DNA from: UBA8296 sp031581145
GTDB lineage: Bacteria > Bacteroidota > Rhodothermia > Balneolales > Balneolaceae
Direction of reading: 5' to 3'
Length of the DNA stretch: 12,731 nt
Assembly (NCBI GenBank): GCA_031581145.1
Contig: JAVLBP010000029.1
Coordinates: forward strand, 1 to 12,731
Shown here: piece after piece, positions 1 through 7,140 of the stretch
How the letters are laid out: each line of letters opens with the position of its first letter
How positions within the stretch are numbered: position 1 is the first letter of the stretch
Program-made: the position numbers and the translations under genes
The notes under the pieces: generated by a model
Seen by the model: only the letters and a program-made list of their open reading frames with translations
The model's database searches: none
What the model was told of the DNA's origin: nothing

Positions 1-335
1 ACATCGTCCTTGGTGAGGGTTTGTTCCATTGCAGCTTCAGCGGTAAAAATAATAGGTTTAGAAGCGGTACCCTGAGCGTCAATCTTCCCTGTACGGGTAA
101 TGATCAAGGCAGACGCGTCTAAATCTGCACCTTCGCCTCCGTAAACCATGGTTCCTGGCTCAATCGTCAATGTCGCACCACCCGTTACAAAAACAAGTCC
201 GTCTAGAATGTACTTATTGTCCGCACTCCAGGTTGTATCGGCGGTAATTTGACCAGAGAACTTCAAGGTGTCTTGGGCAAACGAACTCGCCATGAGCGAA
301 AGGGATGCGAGTGTTAATAGTAGTAGTTTTTTCAT
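1..335 (-). CDS. Secreted surface protein, N-terminal part (3' end outside window)
   Basis: The first 111 codons are present; the gene runs off the left edge. It begins ATG at 335 with a clear signal peptide: lysines at 2-3, a leucine-rich core, and probable cleavage after ASSFA at residue 20. The mature part opens with repeated short beta-strand segments (GATLTIEPGT at 53-62, ASALIITRTGKIDAQGT at 74-90, KPIIFTAE at 93-100). From memory this motif series is typical of Bacteroidota secreted or cell-surface proteins predicted to form a beta-helix-like fold and often carrying a C-terminal secretion signal; that end is not visible here. The start lies 26 bases after the stop of the TonB-dependent receptor, so the two are probably co-transcribed and may act together at the cell surface. 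There is no Shine-Dalgarno site; the leader is A-rich. The family assignment is recollection, the signal peptide is seen, and the molecular function is unknown. Confidence 0.85.
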   Translation of the reverse strand, partial: MKKLLLLTLASLSLMASSFAQDTLKFSGQITADTTWSADNKYILDGLVFVTGGATLTIEPGTMVYGGEGADLDASALIITRTGKIDAQGTASKPIIFTAEAAMEQTLTKDD

Positions 336-361
336 TGTGTGTGTTTTGTGTTTTAGAGTTG

Positions 362-3226
362 CTAAAATGAGTATGATACTGATGCAGAAATATCTATTCC
401 AGGCTCATATCTAGAGTAATAAAAGTTATTATTCAAATATTCTTGTACAAAAGATCTTTCAACATTTAACATATTTTTAATTTTTGCTCCGATTGATAGA
501 TTATCTGAGACCTCAAATTTCAACGATGAGTTTAACGTAGAGTATCCTTTTTCAAAGACATCAGGTGTTGCCGTTTCGGTAACAATCATTAATCTGTCGT
601 CAAAATAGTTGTACGAGAGATCTATTGTTAGTCTCTCATTATATGATTGGTACGATAAGTCAGCATTAATCAAATAGGGTGATTGGCCTACCAAATCTCT
701 TGTGGTGGGTGTATTAGGATCTGAGATTCGATTAACAGTTAATTCTAATTCGGGGATATCAACTTGTGATTCCACAAATGTGAAGTTCGAACTAAAGAAA
801 AATTGCTTGAGAGAGGGCGTAATGAAGCCTAGGTTTTTTCTGAATTCAAATTCAATACCAAAGACTTCAGCCTGATCTACATTTTGTACTGATAATGCGT
901 CATTTCCAATATCCGTACGGATCACACGCTCGATTGGATCATCCATGTTTTTGTAGAATGCACTAACCGCTAAAATCTCTCCTGGTTCAAAGTAATATTC
1001 TACTCTTGCATCATAGTTAGTAATTAACGTACGGTTCAAGTCTGCATTTCCAGCAAAAAGCAAATCACCCACAAAATCAAATGTGATGTAAGGAGCAAGT
1101 TCTCTGAACGTTGGGTAGGCAACAGTTTTTGTGTATGCACCTCGCACATTAAATTGATCGTTTATAGAGTAGATCAAAGACACCGATGGGAGTAAATCAA
1201 CTTGGTCAAATCCACCAACTTCTAATTCAGGGTCACCACTTTCAGACACAACTTTGGTGTCCTCACTTCTTAAGCCCACAATCAGATCGATAGACGTACC
1301 CAAAGGCAATTCAAGTAGACCGTAGTACGACCTTGTTTTTAGATAGGCGTTGTAATTAGAGCGGTCAGTGGAGGCATTTTGAACGTAGTTACCTAGTTCA
1401 GGGCGCCCACGCTCTTCACCAATAATTCCCATTGTAGAAAAGAAGCGATCTATATCGCCATTTACCTCATTAAACAAATTCACATTTTGAGACGATGTGT
1501 AGATATCAACTCTATATTCATTGAAGTCCCTTTCAACTTCATTAAATAAGTACCCAACTTTAATCGAACCACTCTCCTCAAAAATCTCGAACGGTTGCCT
1601 CAGGTTCGCTTGAAAATTATTGGATGATTCATCTAGATCTCTGAAAAATCTCCCTGGGCGTTGGAAATTATTCGTTGGGTTGGCATAAAATTTATCACCG
1701 TTGCTGAGTGTTGATACTTGACTGGTGAAAAATCTTAAATCCGGCTCCTCCTGACCTGAATTAGCCGTTGAGTACTGGGCATCAAACTTCGTGCCAGATT
1801 CTTGAAAAAGCTTCTCGTACCCATAACGCTGATAAGATATCTCACGTTGAACGTATTGCAAGACACGTGTTTGAAACTCAGCACTACCAACTTCATCTTC
1901 GAAACCGGCTAAATAGCGACCTGTAGATGCACCACTTCGTGAGTTAAACGTTGTGAATGAGATTTCATTAGCTGAGCCGAATTGTAACGATGAATTAAGA
2001 AGCAATCCGATATCATTGTTTCTGTCACCCTTTTGATCTGTAACATCGAGGGTTGGATTAAGCTGAGAAGCTTCACCATATTTCCCAGATAGCTCATTTC
2101 TGGCTACAGATCCGTCATTGTAGCCAGAGTATTTCTCTGAAAATGTAAAGCTTCCAATCAGACCAAGCTTAGCCCCTTCAATATCGTACTGGTTACCGTA
2201 TACAACTGAGTAGCTATGGCCAATATTTGCAGTCGTAGGGGTTGGAGCAAATTCACTGTCAAAGCTTTTGGACATTCTATCCAACTCCTGAGCGTCATTC
2301 TCAGAGCGGTAGATGGCATCAAAAGCAGAAGGAATTCTATATCCATTACGCACTCGGAAGCCGACCTCTCGAGGCATCTCCCTTTCCGATGCTCCATTAG
2401 CGAAGTAATCCCCATCTTTGCTACTGCCAAGTAGAATGTCCTCTCCAGTGATTTTCGTGTTGTATGAAACGCCAGTAGAGATGCTGAATATTTGGCTCTC
2501 AGGGTAAGCTTTTGTGGAGATATCAACCAAGCCTCCACTGAAGTTACCTGGTTTATCAGCTGTGAATGTCTTCTTCGTGACAATATTGTCAATAAGATCT
2601 GAAGGGAATAAATCCAGGTTAAATGCTTTCTTATTTGGGTCTGCAGAAGGCAACTCTACCCCATTCAAGTGAGTTGTAGAGTACCGATCCCCTAACCCAC
2701 GCACATACACATACTTTCCGCCTACTACAGAGGCACCCACCACTTTGGTCATAGCGGCTGCGGCATCCCCGGCGCCTGAGCTAGAAATGGTCTCTGCAGA
2801 GATCGCATCCGAAAATGCGATCGATTTTTGACGTTGTCTGAGAAGGCCCGCTTCATTGTTGAGGATTGCACCAGCCGAGACAACAACTTCTTCAAGATTT
2901 ACACCCTCTGATTGCATAGCGATGTCAATGGTTGTCACTTCATCGGCATTGACAACTACATCCGTAATCGTTTGCGTGGCAAAGGAGATGTAACTCACTC
3001 GCAATGTGTATGTGCCAGGCTGCAGATTTTTGATCAAGTAATTCCCATCAAAGTCAGCTACAGCACCATCAGAAGTCTCAACGACAAGAACGGAAGCGCT
3101 GAAAAGTGGATCTCCGGTTTCACCATCGACAATCGTTCCTGCGATTCGCCCAGTTTGGGCTTGAGAAGTGAAAGAAACAATAAAAAGGCTCAGAAGTGTG
3201 AGCAGAAAGGTAGAGCTTGAGCGCAT
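362..3226 (-). CDS. TonB-dependent outer-membrane receptor with carboxypeptidase-regulatory-like N-terminal domain
   Basis: A 954-aa outer-membrane transporter that takes up an unknown substrate using energy relayed by TonB-ExbB-ExbD. Residues 1-23 are a signal peptide ending SQA. Residues 26-105 form a CarboxypepD_reg-like beta-sandwich (GRIAGTIVDGETGDPL, then GNYLIKNLQPGTYTL). A TonB-box-like segment LEEVVVSA lies at 111-118. The plug domain spans about 120-245, with YVYVRGLGDRYSTTHLNG at 172-189 and AFNLDLFPSDLIDNI at 201-215. The rest is a beta-barrel ending in an aromatic residue (SYSF), as outer-membrane proteins do. No SusD gene is adjacent, so it is not a canonical SusC. It is followed after 26 bases by a secreted-protein gene. 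Upstream, a PhoB/PhoP-box-like array (3327-3366) suggests control by phosphate. The gene is visibly more AT-rich than its neighbours, most of all near its 3' end. There is no clear Shine-Dalgarno site. Substrate unknown; family assignment is firm. Confidence 0.95.
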   Translation of the reverse strand: MRSSSTFLLTLLSLFIVSFTSQAQTGRIAGTIVDGETGDPLFSASVLVVETSDGAVADFDGNYLIKNLQPGTYTLRVSYISFATQTITDVVVNADEVTTIDIAMQSEGVNLEEVVVSAGAILNNEAGLLRQRQKSIAFSDAISAETISSSGAGDAAAAMTKVVGASVVGGKYVYVRGLGDRYSTTHLNGVELPSADPNKKAFNLDLFPSDLIDNIVTKKTFTADKPGNFSGGLVDISTKAYPESQIFSISTGVSYNTKITGEDILLGSSKDGDYFANGASEREMPREVGFRVRNGYRIPSAFDAIYRSENDAQELDRMSKSFDSEFAPTPTTANIGHSYSVVYGNQYDIEGAKLGLIGSFTFSEKYSGYNDGSVARNELSGKYGEASQLNPTLDVTDQKGDRNNDIGLLLNSSLQFGSANEISFTTFNSRSGASTGRYLAGFEDEVGSAEFQTRVLQYVQREISYQRYGYEKLFQESGTKFDAQYSTANSGQEEPDLRFFTSQVSTLSNGDKFYANPTNNFQRPGRFFRDLDESSNNFQANLRQPFEIFEESGSIKVGYLFNEVERDFNEYRVDIYTSSQNVNLFNEVNGDIDRFFSTMGIIGEERGRPELGNYVQNASTDRSNYNAYLKTRSYYGLLELPLGTSIDLIVGLRSEDTKVVSESGDPELEVGGFDQVDLLPSVSLIYSINDQFNVRGAYTKTVAYPTFRELAPYITFDFVGDLLFAGNADLNRTLITNYDARVEYYFEPGEILAVSAFYKNMDDPIERVIRTDIGNDALSVQNVDQAEVFGIEFEFRKNLGFITPSLKQFFFSSNFTFVESQVDIPELELTVNRISDPNTPTTRDLVGQSPYLINADLSYQSYNERLTIDLSYNYFDDRLMIVTETATPDVFEKGYSTLNSSLKFEVSDNLSIGAKIKNMLNVERSFVQEYLNNNFYYSRYEPGIDISASVSYSF

Positions 3227-3236
3227 TCGACTATAT

Positions 3237-3246
3237 CATGATCATG
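3237..3246. promoter_or_regulatory. Perfect 10-bp palindrome just upstream of the receptor start
   Basis: CATGATCATG is its own reverse complement and ends 11 bases upstream of the receptor ATG. It could be an operator or influence translation initiation, but a 10-bp palindrome may also be chance. Confidence 0.25.
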
Positions 3247-3248
3247 TT

Positions 3249-3275
3249 ATGTGCAGTGTTTATTACCATGCACAT
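3249..3275. promoter_or_regulatory. Inverted repeat in the receptor leader
   Basis: The arms ATGTGCA (3249-3255) and TGCACAT (3269-3275) are perfectly complementary and separated by a 13-base loop. It lies in the probable 5' untranslated region of the receptor gene, 23 bases from the start codon. It could be a hairpin in the messenger or a protein-binding dyad. On the plus strand it is followed by five T, but no plus-strand gene ends here, so I do not call it a terminator. Confidence 0.35.
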
Positions 3276-3326
3276 TTTTAAGCTTACTAAAGATCGTCTG
3301 TATGCGTTTGCTCTGCGTTACCCCAG

Positions 3327-3366
3327 TATTATCGTTGTGTTAGTTCAATGTTAACGTACTGTTAAC
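3327..3366 (-). promoter_or_regulatory. PhoB/PhoP-box-like direct-repeat array upstream of the receptor
   Basis: Read on the minus strand there are four 7-mers, each followed by a 4-base spacer, giving an exact 11-bp period: GTTAACA (3366-3360), GTTAACA (3355-3349), ACTAACA (3344-3338) and the weaker GATAATA (3333-3327). The core TTAACA repeated with 5-base gaps matches what is known of the Bacillus subtilis PhoP box, and the 11-bp head-to-tail layout is shared by PhoB-family regulators generally. The first repeat overlaps the ftsH stop codon, so the whole receptor control region is compressed into 135 bases. GATAAT at 3333-3328 could double as a -10 element. The repeats are seen; the regulator is inferred. 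Confidence 0.55.
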
Positions 3367-5422
3367 TGATGTCTTCCCCCGTCGCTTTAACTGCTTCTAC
3401 TTCAACTTCGTAGGGGCGAGGACCTAGCATCTCATTCAATTCTTTTTGTGTTAGGACTTCTTTTTTCAAGAGCGTTTGGGCCATCTCTTCGAGTTGATCA
3501 CGTCGCTCTTCCAACAATGCTTTTGTCCGATTGTAATTTCTCTTAATAATATTATGGACAGCTTCATCTATTCGCTGAGAGGTATGGTCAGAGAATTTCT
3601 TGTTTATGCCAAAACTTGCATCTGGGTTTTGTGTGTCTTTGAGCGAGATATACCCTAGTTCCTCACTCATTCCGTAATCTGCAACCATGGCATAGGCTAG
3701 ATTTGTAATCCGCTCAAGATCGTTTTGCGCTCCCGTTGAAATGCGACCAAAGACAATTTCCTCGGCAATTCGACCACCAAGTAATGCACAAATGCGATCA
3801 TCGAGTTCTTCGACTGTCATTAAGAATCGGTCTTCAAGTGGAGTTTGTAATGTATACCCTAGGGCCGCAAAGCCACGAGGCACAATACTTACTTTCAATA
3901 CTGGATCAGTATACTCAAGAAACCATCCAACAATGGCATGACCTGACTCGTGATAGGCGACGATCTTACGTTCTTGTGGACTAATGATTTTATTCTTTTT
4001 CTCTAGTCCAGCCACAACACGTTCAATAGCGTCTTGGAAGTCCGCCATGCCTACAGATTTCTTTTTGCGCCGGGCCGCGATTAACGCAGCTTCATTACAA
4101 AGGTTGGCCAATTCAGCACCCGCAAATCCAGGAGTCTGAGACGCCAAGACTTTCATATCGATATTCTTAGCAAGCTTAAGCTTTTTGACATGGACTTTTA
4201 GGATTTCGATACGACCATTGAGGTCAGGCTTATCGATCAAGATTTGACGATCAAAACGTCCAGGACGTAGCAAGGCAGAATCTAACGTATCAGGGCGATT
4301 AGTGGCTGCCATGATAATAACCCCTTTGTCGCTATTAAACCCATCCATCTCACTGAGGAGCTGGTTCAATGTATTTTCGCGTTCATCATTGGAACCCATC
4401 ATCATCCCTTTGCCTCGGCTACGACCGATGGAGTCTATTTCATCGATAAATATGATGCATGGCGCCTTCTCCTTTGCCTGCTTAAACAGGTCTCGAACCC
4501 TTGATGCCCCAACGCCAACAAACATTTCCACAAAATCCGAGCCGCTCAAGGAGAAAAATGGCACGTCCGCCTCACCTGCTGTAGCTTTGGCAAGCAAAGT
4601 TTTTCCGGTGCCAGGAGGGCCTACAAGTAAAACCCCTTTAGGGAGTGCTCCACCGAGATTCGTAAACTTTTTGGGTGCCTTTAAAAACTCAACGACTTCT
4701 TCAACTTCTTCCTTGGCCTCTTCTAGACCTGCGACATCTTTAAAAGAGATTTTGGTTTCGGACTGTTTGTCATACAACGATGCCTTGCTCTTTCCAATGC
4801 TAAGCACTTGCTGTCCAGGATTCATTCTTCGGAAGATGAAAATCCAGAAAATAATCAATAGCATGATAGGGAATAACCATACAAGCAGTCCGCCAAACCA
4901 GTCTTCTTCTATGCGTACGTCGTATTCAACACCATTCGCATCCAGGACACTTCGTAGATCATCGCCTTCAAGCATGGTGGTGGTGAATCGATTCCCTTGC
5001 GTTTGGCCGGGCATCTGAAACGCGTCTGGCTCTTCGGCTGGTGGATCGATAATGCCGTCGGTAATGGCTCTATCTGAATAAAGCCCGTCAATGCGGGACC
5101 CATTCACAATCACGACTTCTTGGACATACCCTTGCTCAACGTAGTCTAAAAAGACACTATATTTAATCTGACCAGAGGGTTGACCAGGTAGAAAAAACGC
5201 TTGGAAAAAAACCAATATGAGAATCGGGATCGCATAGATCCATAATGGAAACTTCGGTGACTTCTGCCCATCACCTTTGCCATTACCCTTTCCATCACCT
5301 TGATTTGGACGATTTTGAGCCCCTTTACCCGATGATTTCCCATTTGAAGCTGAGCCCCCTTTCTTGGAACCACCCATCGTCGGGAATTTAAACGGCGATT
5401 TACCTTTCTTGTCTTCTGACAT
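3362..5422 (-). CDS. ftsH: ATP-dependent zinc metalloprotease FtsH
   Basis: Membrane-anchored AAA+ protease that extracts and degrades misfolded membrane proteins and short-lived regulators; it forms hexamers in the inner membrane facing the cytoplasm. The protein has 686 residues. Residues 1-57 are a basic Gly/Lys/Ser/Asn-rich tail, followed by a membrane helix at about 58-78, a periplasmic domain, and a second helix at about 177-197. The AAA+ module has Walker A GPPGTGKT (268-275), Walker B FIDEID (325-330) and a second region of homology with ATNRPDTLDSALLRPGRFDR (373-392). The zinc protease has HESGH (491-495) and the third-ligand region AQNDLE with Asp568. All catalytic residues are present. 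The N-terminal tail is longer than in E. coli FtsH, where the first helix starts almost at residue 1. It lies 199 bases after the ThiL-like gene, so it may have its own promoter. Only a weak AAGG lies before the ATG. Confidence 0.98.
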   Translation of the reverse strand: MSEDKKGKSPFKFPTMGGSKKGGSASNGKSSGKGAQNRPNQGDGKGNGKGDGQKSPKFPLWIYAIPILILVFFQAFFLPGQPSGQIKYSVFLDYVEQGYVQEVVIVNGSRIDGLYSDRAITDGIIDPPAEEPDAFQMPGQTQGNRFTTTMLEGDDLRSVLDANGVEYDVRIEEDWFGGLLVWLFPIMLLIIFWIFIFRRMNPGQQVLSIGKSKASLYDKQSETKISFKDVAGLEEAKEEVEEVVEFLKAPKKFTNLGGALPKGVLLVGPPGTGKTLLAKATAGEADVPFFSLSGSDFVEMFVGVGASRVRDLFKQAKEKAPCIIFIDEIDSIGRSRGKGMMMGSNDERENTLNQLLSEMDGFNSDKGVIIMAATNRPDTLDSALLRPGRFDRQILIDKPDLNGRIEILKVHVKKLKLAKNIDMKVLASQTPGFAGAELANLCNEAALIAARRKKKSVGMADFQDAIERVVAGLEKKNKIISPQERKIVAYHESGHAIVGWFLEYTDPVLKVSIVPRGFAALGYTLQTPLEDRFLMTVEELDDRICALLGGRIAEEIVFGRISTGAQNDLERITNLAYAMVADYGMSEELGYISLKDTQNPDASFGINKKFSDHTSQRIDEAVHNIIKRNYNRTKALLEERRDQLEEMAQTLLKKEVLTQKELNEMLGPRPYEVEVEAVKATGEDIS

Positions 5423-5550
5423 CTACTTTTCTAACCTTAGTGTTGTGACTCGAAATATAACGTTTTTTCGTCCCACTTCGTTTGTCTTAAACTGAACTAC
5501 AAGAACTAGCATGCACCTTGATGAATGGCTTGTTACACCTCAGTGGTAGG

Positions 5551-5584
5551 CTTCTTAGATAGACTTCTTGGATAGACTTCTTGC
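5551..5584. repeat. 13-bp tandem repeat between the ThiL-like gene and ftsH
   Basis: On the plus strand CTTCTTAGATAGA (5551-5563) is followed directly by CTTCTTGGATAGA (5564-5576) and a third partial copy CTTCTTGC (5577-5584). Flanking this block, GAATGGCTT occurs at 5523-5531 and again at 5615-5623, the second copy overlapping the ThiL-like stop codon. The gap 5423-5621 holds no gene I can support; it looks built from small duplications. Confidence 0.8.
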
Positions 5585-5621
5585 ACCTTATTAATTAGCC
5601 TCCTTCAACTTTTTGAATGGC

Positions 5622-6635
5622 TTACTGTGCGGATTCTTCGTTTGCGGCATGCATTAAGATGCCATCTTTTTGGTGAGTAACCCTGCCGATGACATTAAAG
5701 TGCCCTTCGAAATCTTTAAAGTGTTCGGATTGGGATTCGGATTCAGGCACGGTAAAGACAAATTCATAATCCTCTCCACCTAGTAGAGCGTACCGAGTCA
5801 CCTCTTCTTCAAGCTCATCAGCGACTTGACGAGTTTCCAAAGAAATGGGGAGCGCACTTTCATAAAACTCAAATCCACACTCCCAAAGACTTGCCAGTGT
5901 TTGTAGCTCGTTATGCAGGCCATTTTTTAGCAGAGCGTGATGAAACCGTAATGTGGGATGCTCCCGAAGTAATGATGCGAGAGCGTTGGCATAAGGTTGA
6001 TTCGGCGTAGGGGCAAGTTGTTTTGCGACCACCACCTGATAGGGCTCAAGGTCTGGCTGAAGGGTTTGTTCAAGCTGAAGTTGGGCTTGAGTGGCCTCTT
6101 GCCAAATCTTTTTTTCACGCAAAAGAATTCTGAGTCCAGCAAATGCGGCACCAAGCTCGCCTGTGACACATAGCACGTCTCCGGGTTTAGGGAGCGCAAC
6201 CTCACGCGTTTGGATAGAATGGGCTCCAATCGCTGTCAGAGCCACAGAAACGGCCGTCGATGCAGGCTGCAAATCCATAGATCCTAAGATGCACCCAGAG
6301 CGGGTCGATGCCTCTGAGAGACCTTCGATCCATTGATGGATTAACTCGACACTCAAGTGATTGGGAGCAGCAATGACCGAACTACTATGCGTCGGTTGAG
6401 CATGTTGTGATACCAATTCTGACCAAGCGGCTGTGAACGCCTTTTGTGCCAAACCTTGCATCGGTTGGTACGTAAGATCGAAGTGAACTCCGTCTTGGAA
6501 GAATACGGAAGATGTCACAAGCCCTGCATCGTGGCTTGACTGAGTATTGACACTTTTTCTCTGGGCCTGAAGTGCTTCCCTAAAACCTTCTCGAAGCTGG
6601 TCAGCGCCAACTTCTTGAATGGTCTGAAATGACAT
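5622..6635 (-). CDS. ThiL-like protein (thiamine-monophosphate kinase family) with degenerate active site
   Basis: 337 aa. ThiL phosphorylates thiamine monophosphate to the diphosphate cofactor and belongs to the AIR-synthase/ThiL superfamily. Family signatures are plain: GVHFDLTY (49-56), CVTGELGAAFAGLRILLRE (156-174), LQPDLEPY (192-199), ETRQVADELE (267-276) and LGGEDYEFVFTVP (285-297). However, the usual nucleotide and metal motifs are altered. GDDAA is replaced by SHDAG (34-38), the VNLSD-type motif by AAWSE (69-73), GGDTT by SMDLQ (119-123), and DISDGL by LLKNGL (235-240). Only the Asp in SHDAG, Asp121 and the GGEDYE segment remain recognisable. The frame is intact over full length, so it is not a decayed pseudogene. 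It may be an inactive or repurposed paralogue, so I leave the gene symbol blank. The start is 24 bases after the second exbD, probably in the same operon. The family motifs are recalled from memory, not aligned here. Confidence 0.8.
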   Translation of the reverse strand: MSFQTIQEVGADQLREGFREALQAQRKSVNTQSSHDAGLVTSSVFFQDGVHFDLTYQPMQGLAQKAFTAAWSELVSQHAQPTHSSSVIAAPNHLSVELIHQWIEGLSEASTRSGCILGSMDLQPASTAVSVALTAIGAHSIQTREVALPKPGDVLCVTGELGAAFAGLRILLREKKIWQEATQAQLQLEQTLQPDLEPYQVVVAKQLAPTPNQPYANALASLLREHPTLRFHHALLKNGLHNELQTLASLWECGFEFYESALPISLETRQVADELEEEVTRYALLGGEDYEFVFTVPESESQSEHFKDFEGHFNVIGRVTHQKDGILMHAANEESAQ

Positions 6636-6675
6636 GGACTAACTCTCGCGCTTGATGGTCTATATCTCGCGCTTG
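6634..6675. repeat. 21-bp tandem duplication across the exbD / ThiL-like junction
   Basis: Two adjacent 21-base copies (6634-6654 and 6655-6675) match at 18 of 21 positions. The unit is a multiple of three, so the end of exbD is duplicated in frame. Copy one encodes KREI and the TAG stop; copy two encodes KRES and another in-frame TAG just before the next ATG. Confidence 0.85.
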
Positions 6676-7106
6676 GTCGAGTAATTGATGCGCAAGGTGC
6701 CCGCGTGACGTAATTCTTGCGTCACATCTGTGATAAGGCCAAAATCAGAATCTCTATCAACTCTTAACGAAACAATCAGACGGGGTTGCTCCATGAGTTT
6801 ATCATACATAATGGTACGAATAGCGTTGATATCCTCAACAATGGCATCATCAATCTGCACCTTTGACTCTCCTACTTCCGTAGGGCCAAGACGCTCAGGT
6901 CCAATGTAAATGTAGCTAACAAGACGTTTTTGCTCGATTTTCTCAATATTCTCCGCTTGCGTATAGTCAACTTGGACTTGGAGTTCGACCTCTCTCAAAA
7001 CCGTGGTAACCATGAAGAAAATCAGAAGCATGAATACCACATCGGGCATAGCCGAGGTGGGGACATCTTGCTTCGTGTTTGCTGATTTCTTTTTAAAGTG
7101 TGCCAT
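6660..7106 (-). CDS. exbD: ExbD/TolR family biopolymer transport protein (second copy)
   Basis: 148-aa subunit of the inner-membrane motor that couples the proton gradient to TonB. A basic N-terminal tail (FKKKS) in the cytoplasm is followed by one transmembrane helix at about 21-40 (MPDVVFMLLIFFMVTTVL) carrying the conserved Asp22 expected to relay protons, then a periplasmic domain rich in short strands that ends near the C-terminus (LRINYSTKREI). The length is usual for the family. It follows the first exbD after 34 bases and precedes the ThiL-like gene by 24, so one transcript is likely. It differs clearly from the first exbD in its periplasmic part; two unlike ExbD proteins per operon is a common Bacteroidota arrangement. 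There is no Shine-Dalgarno site near the ATG. It could equally serve a Tol-like system, but TonB coupling is the simpler reading given the receptor nearby. Confidence 0.93.
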   Translation of the reverse strand: MAHFKKKSANTKQDVPTSAMPDVVFMLLIFFMVTTVLREVELQVQVDYTQAENIEKIEQKRLVSYIYIGPERLGPTEVGESKVQIDDAIVEDINAIRTIMYDKLMEQPRLIVSLRVDRDSDFGLITDVTQELRHAGTLRINYSTKREI

Positions 7107-7140
7107 AACTGGGCGTTAGTTAGTGTCCTGCGTCTATTCG

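Noticed and set aside
2158..2592. 144-aa minus-strand frame inside the receptor gene
   Set aside because: It overlaps the receptor coding sequence in another frame; the receptor shows clear plug and barrel signatures there.
3249..3280. Hairpin followed by five T on the plus strand, possible terminator
   Set aside because: No plus-strand gene ends before it, the stem is only 7 bp with a 13-base loop, and it sits in the leader of a minus-strand gene.
4302..5018. 238-aa open frame on the plus strand
   Set aside because: It lies wholly antisense to ftsH, which has all its catalytic motifs. The plus frame has low-complexity Ser/Pro composition typical of a shadow.
5452..5459. TATATTTC on the minus strand upstream of ftsH, resembling a Bacteroidia TAnnTTTG -7 element
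   Set aside because: The last base does not match and no TTG lies at the right distance upstream.
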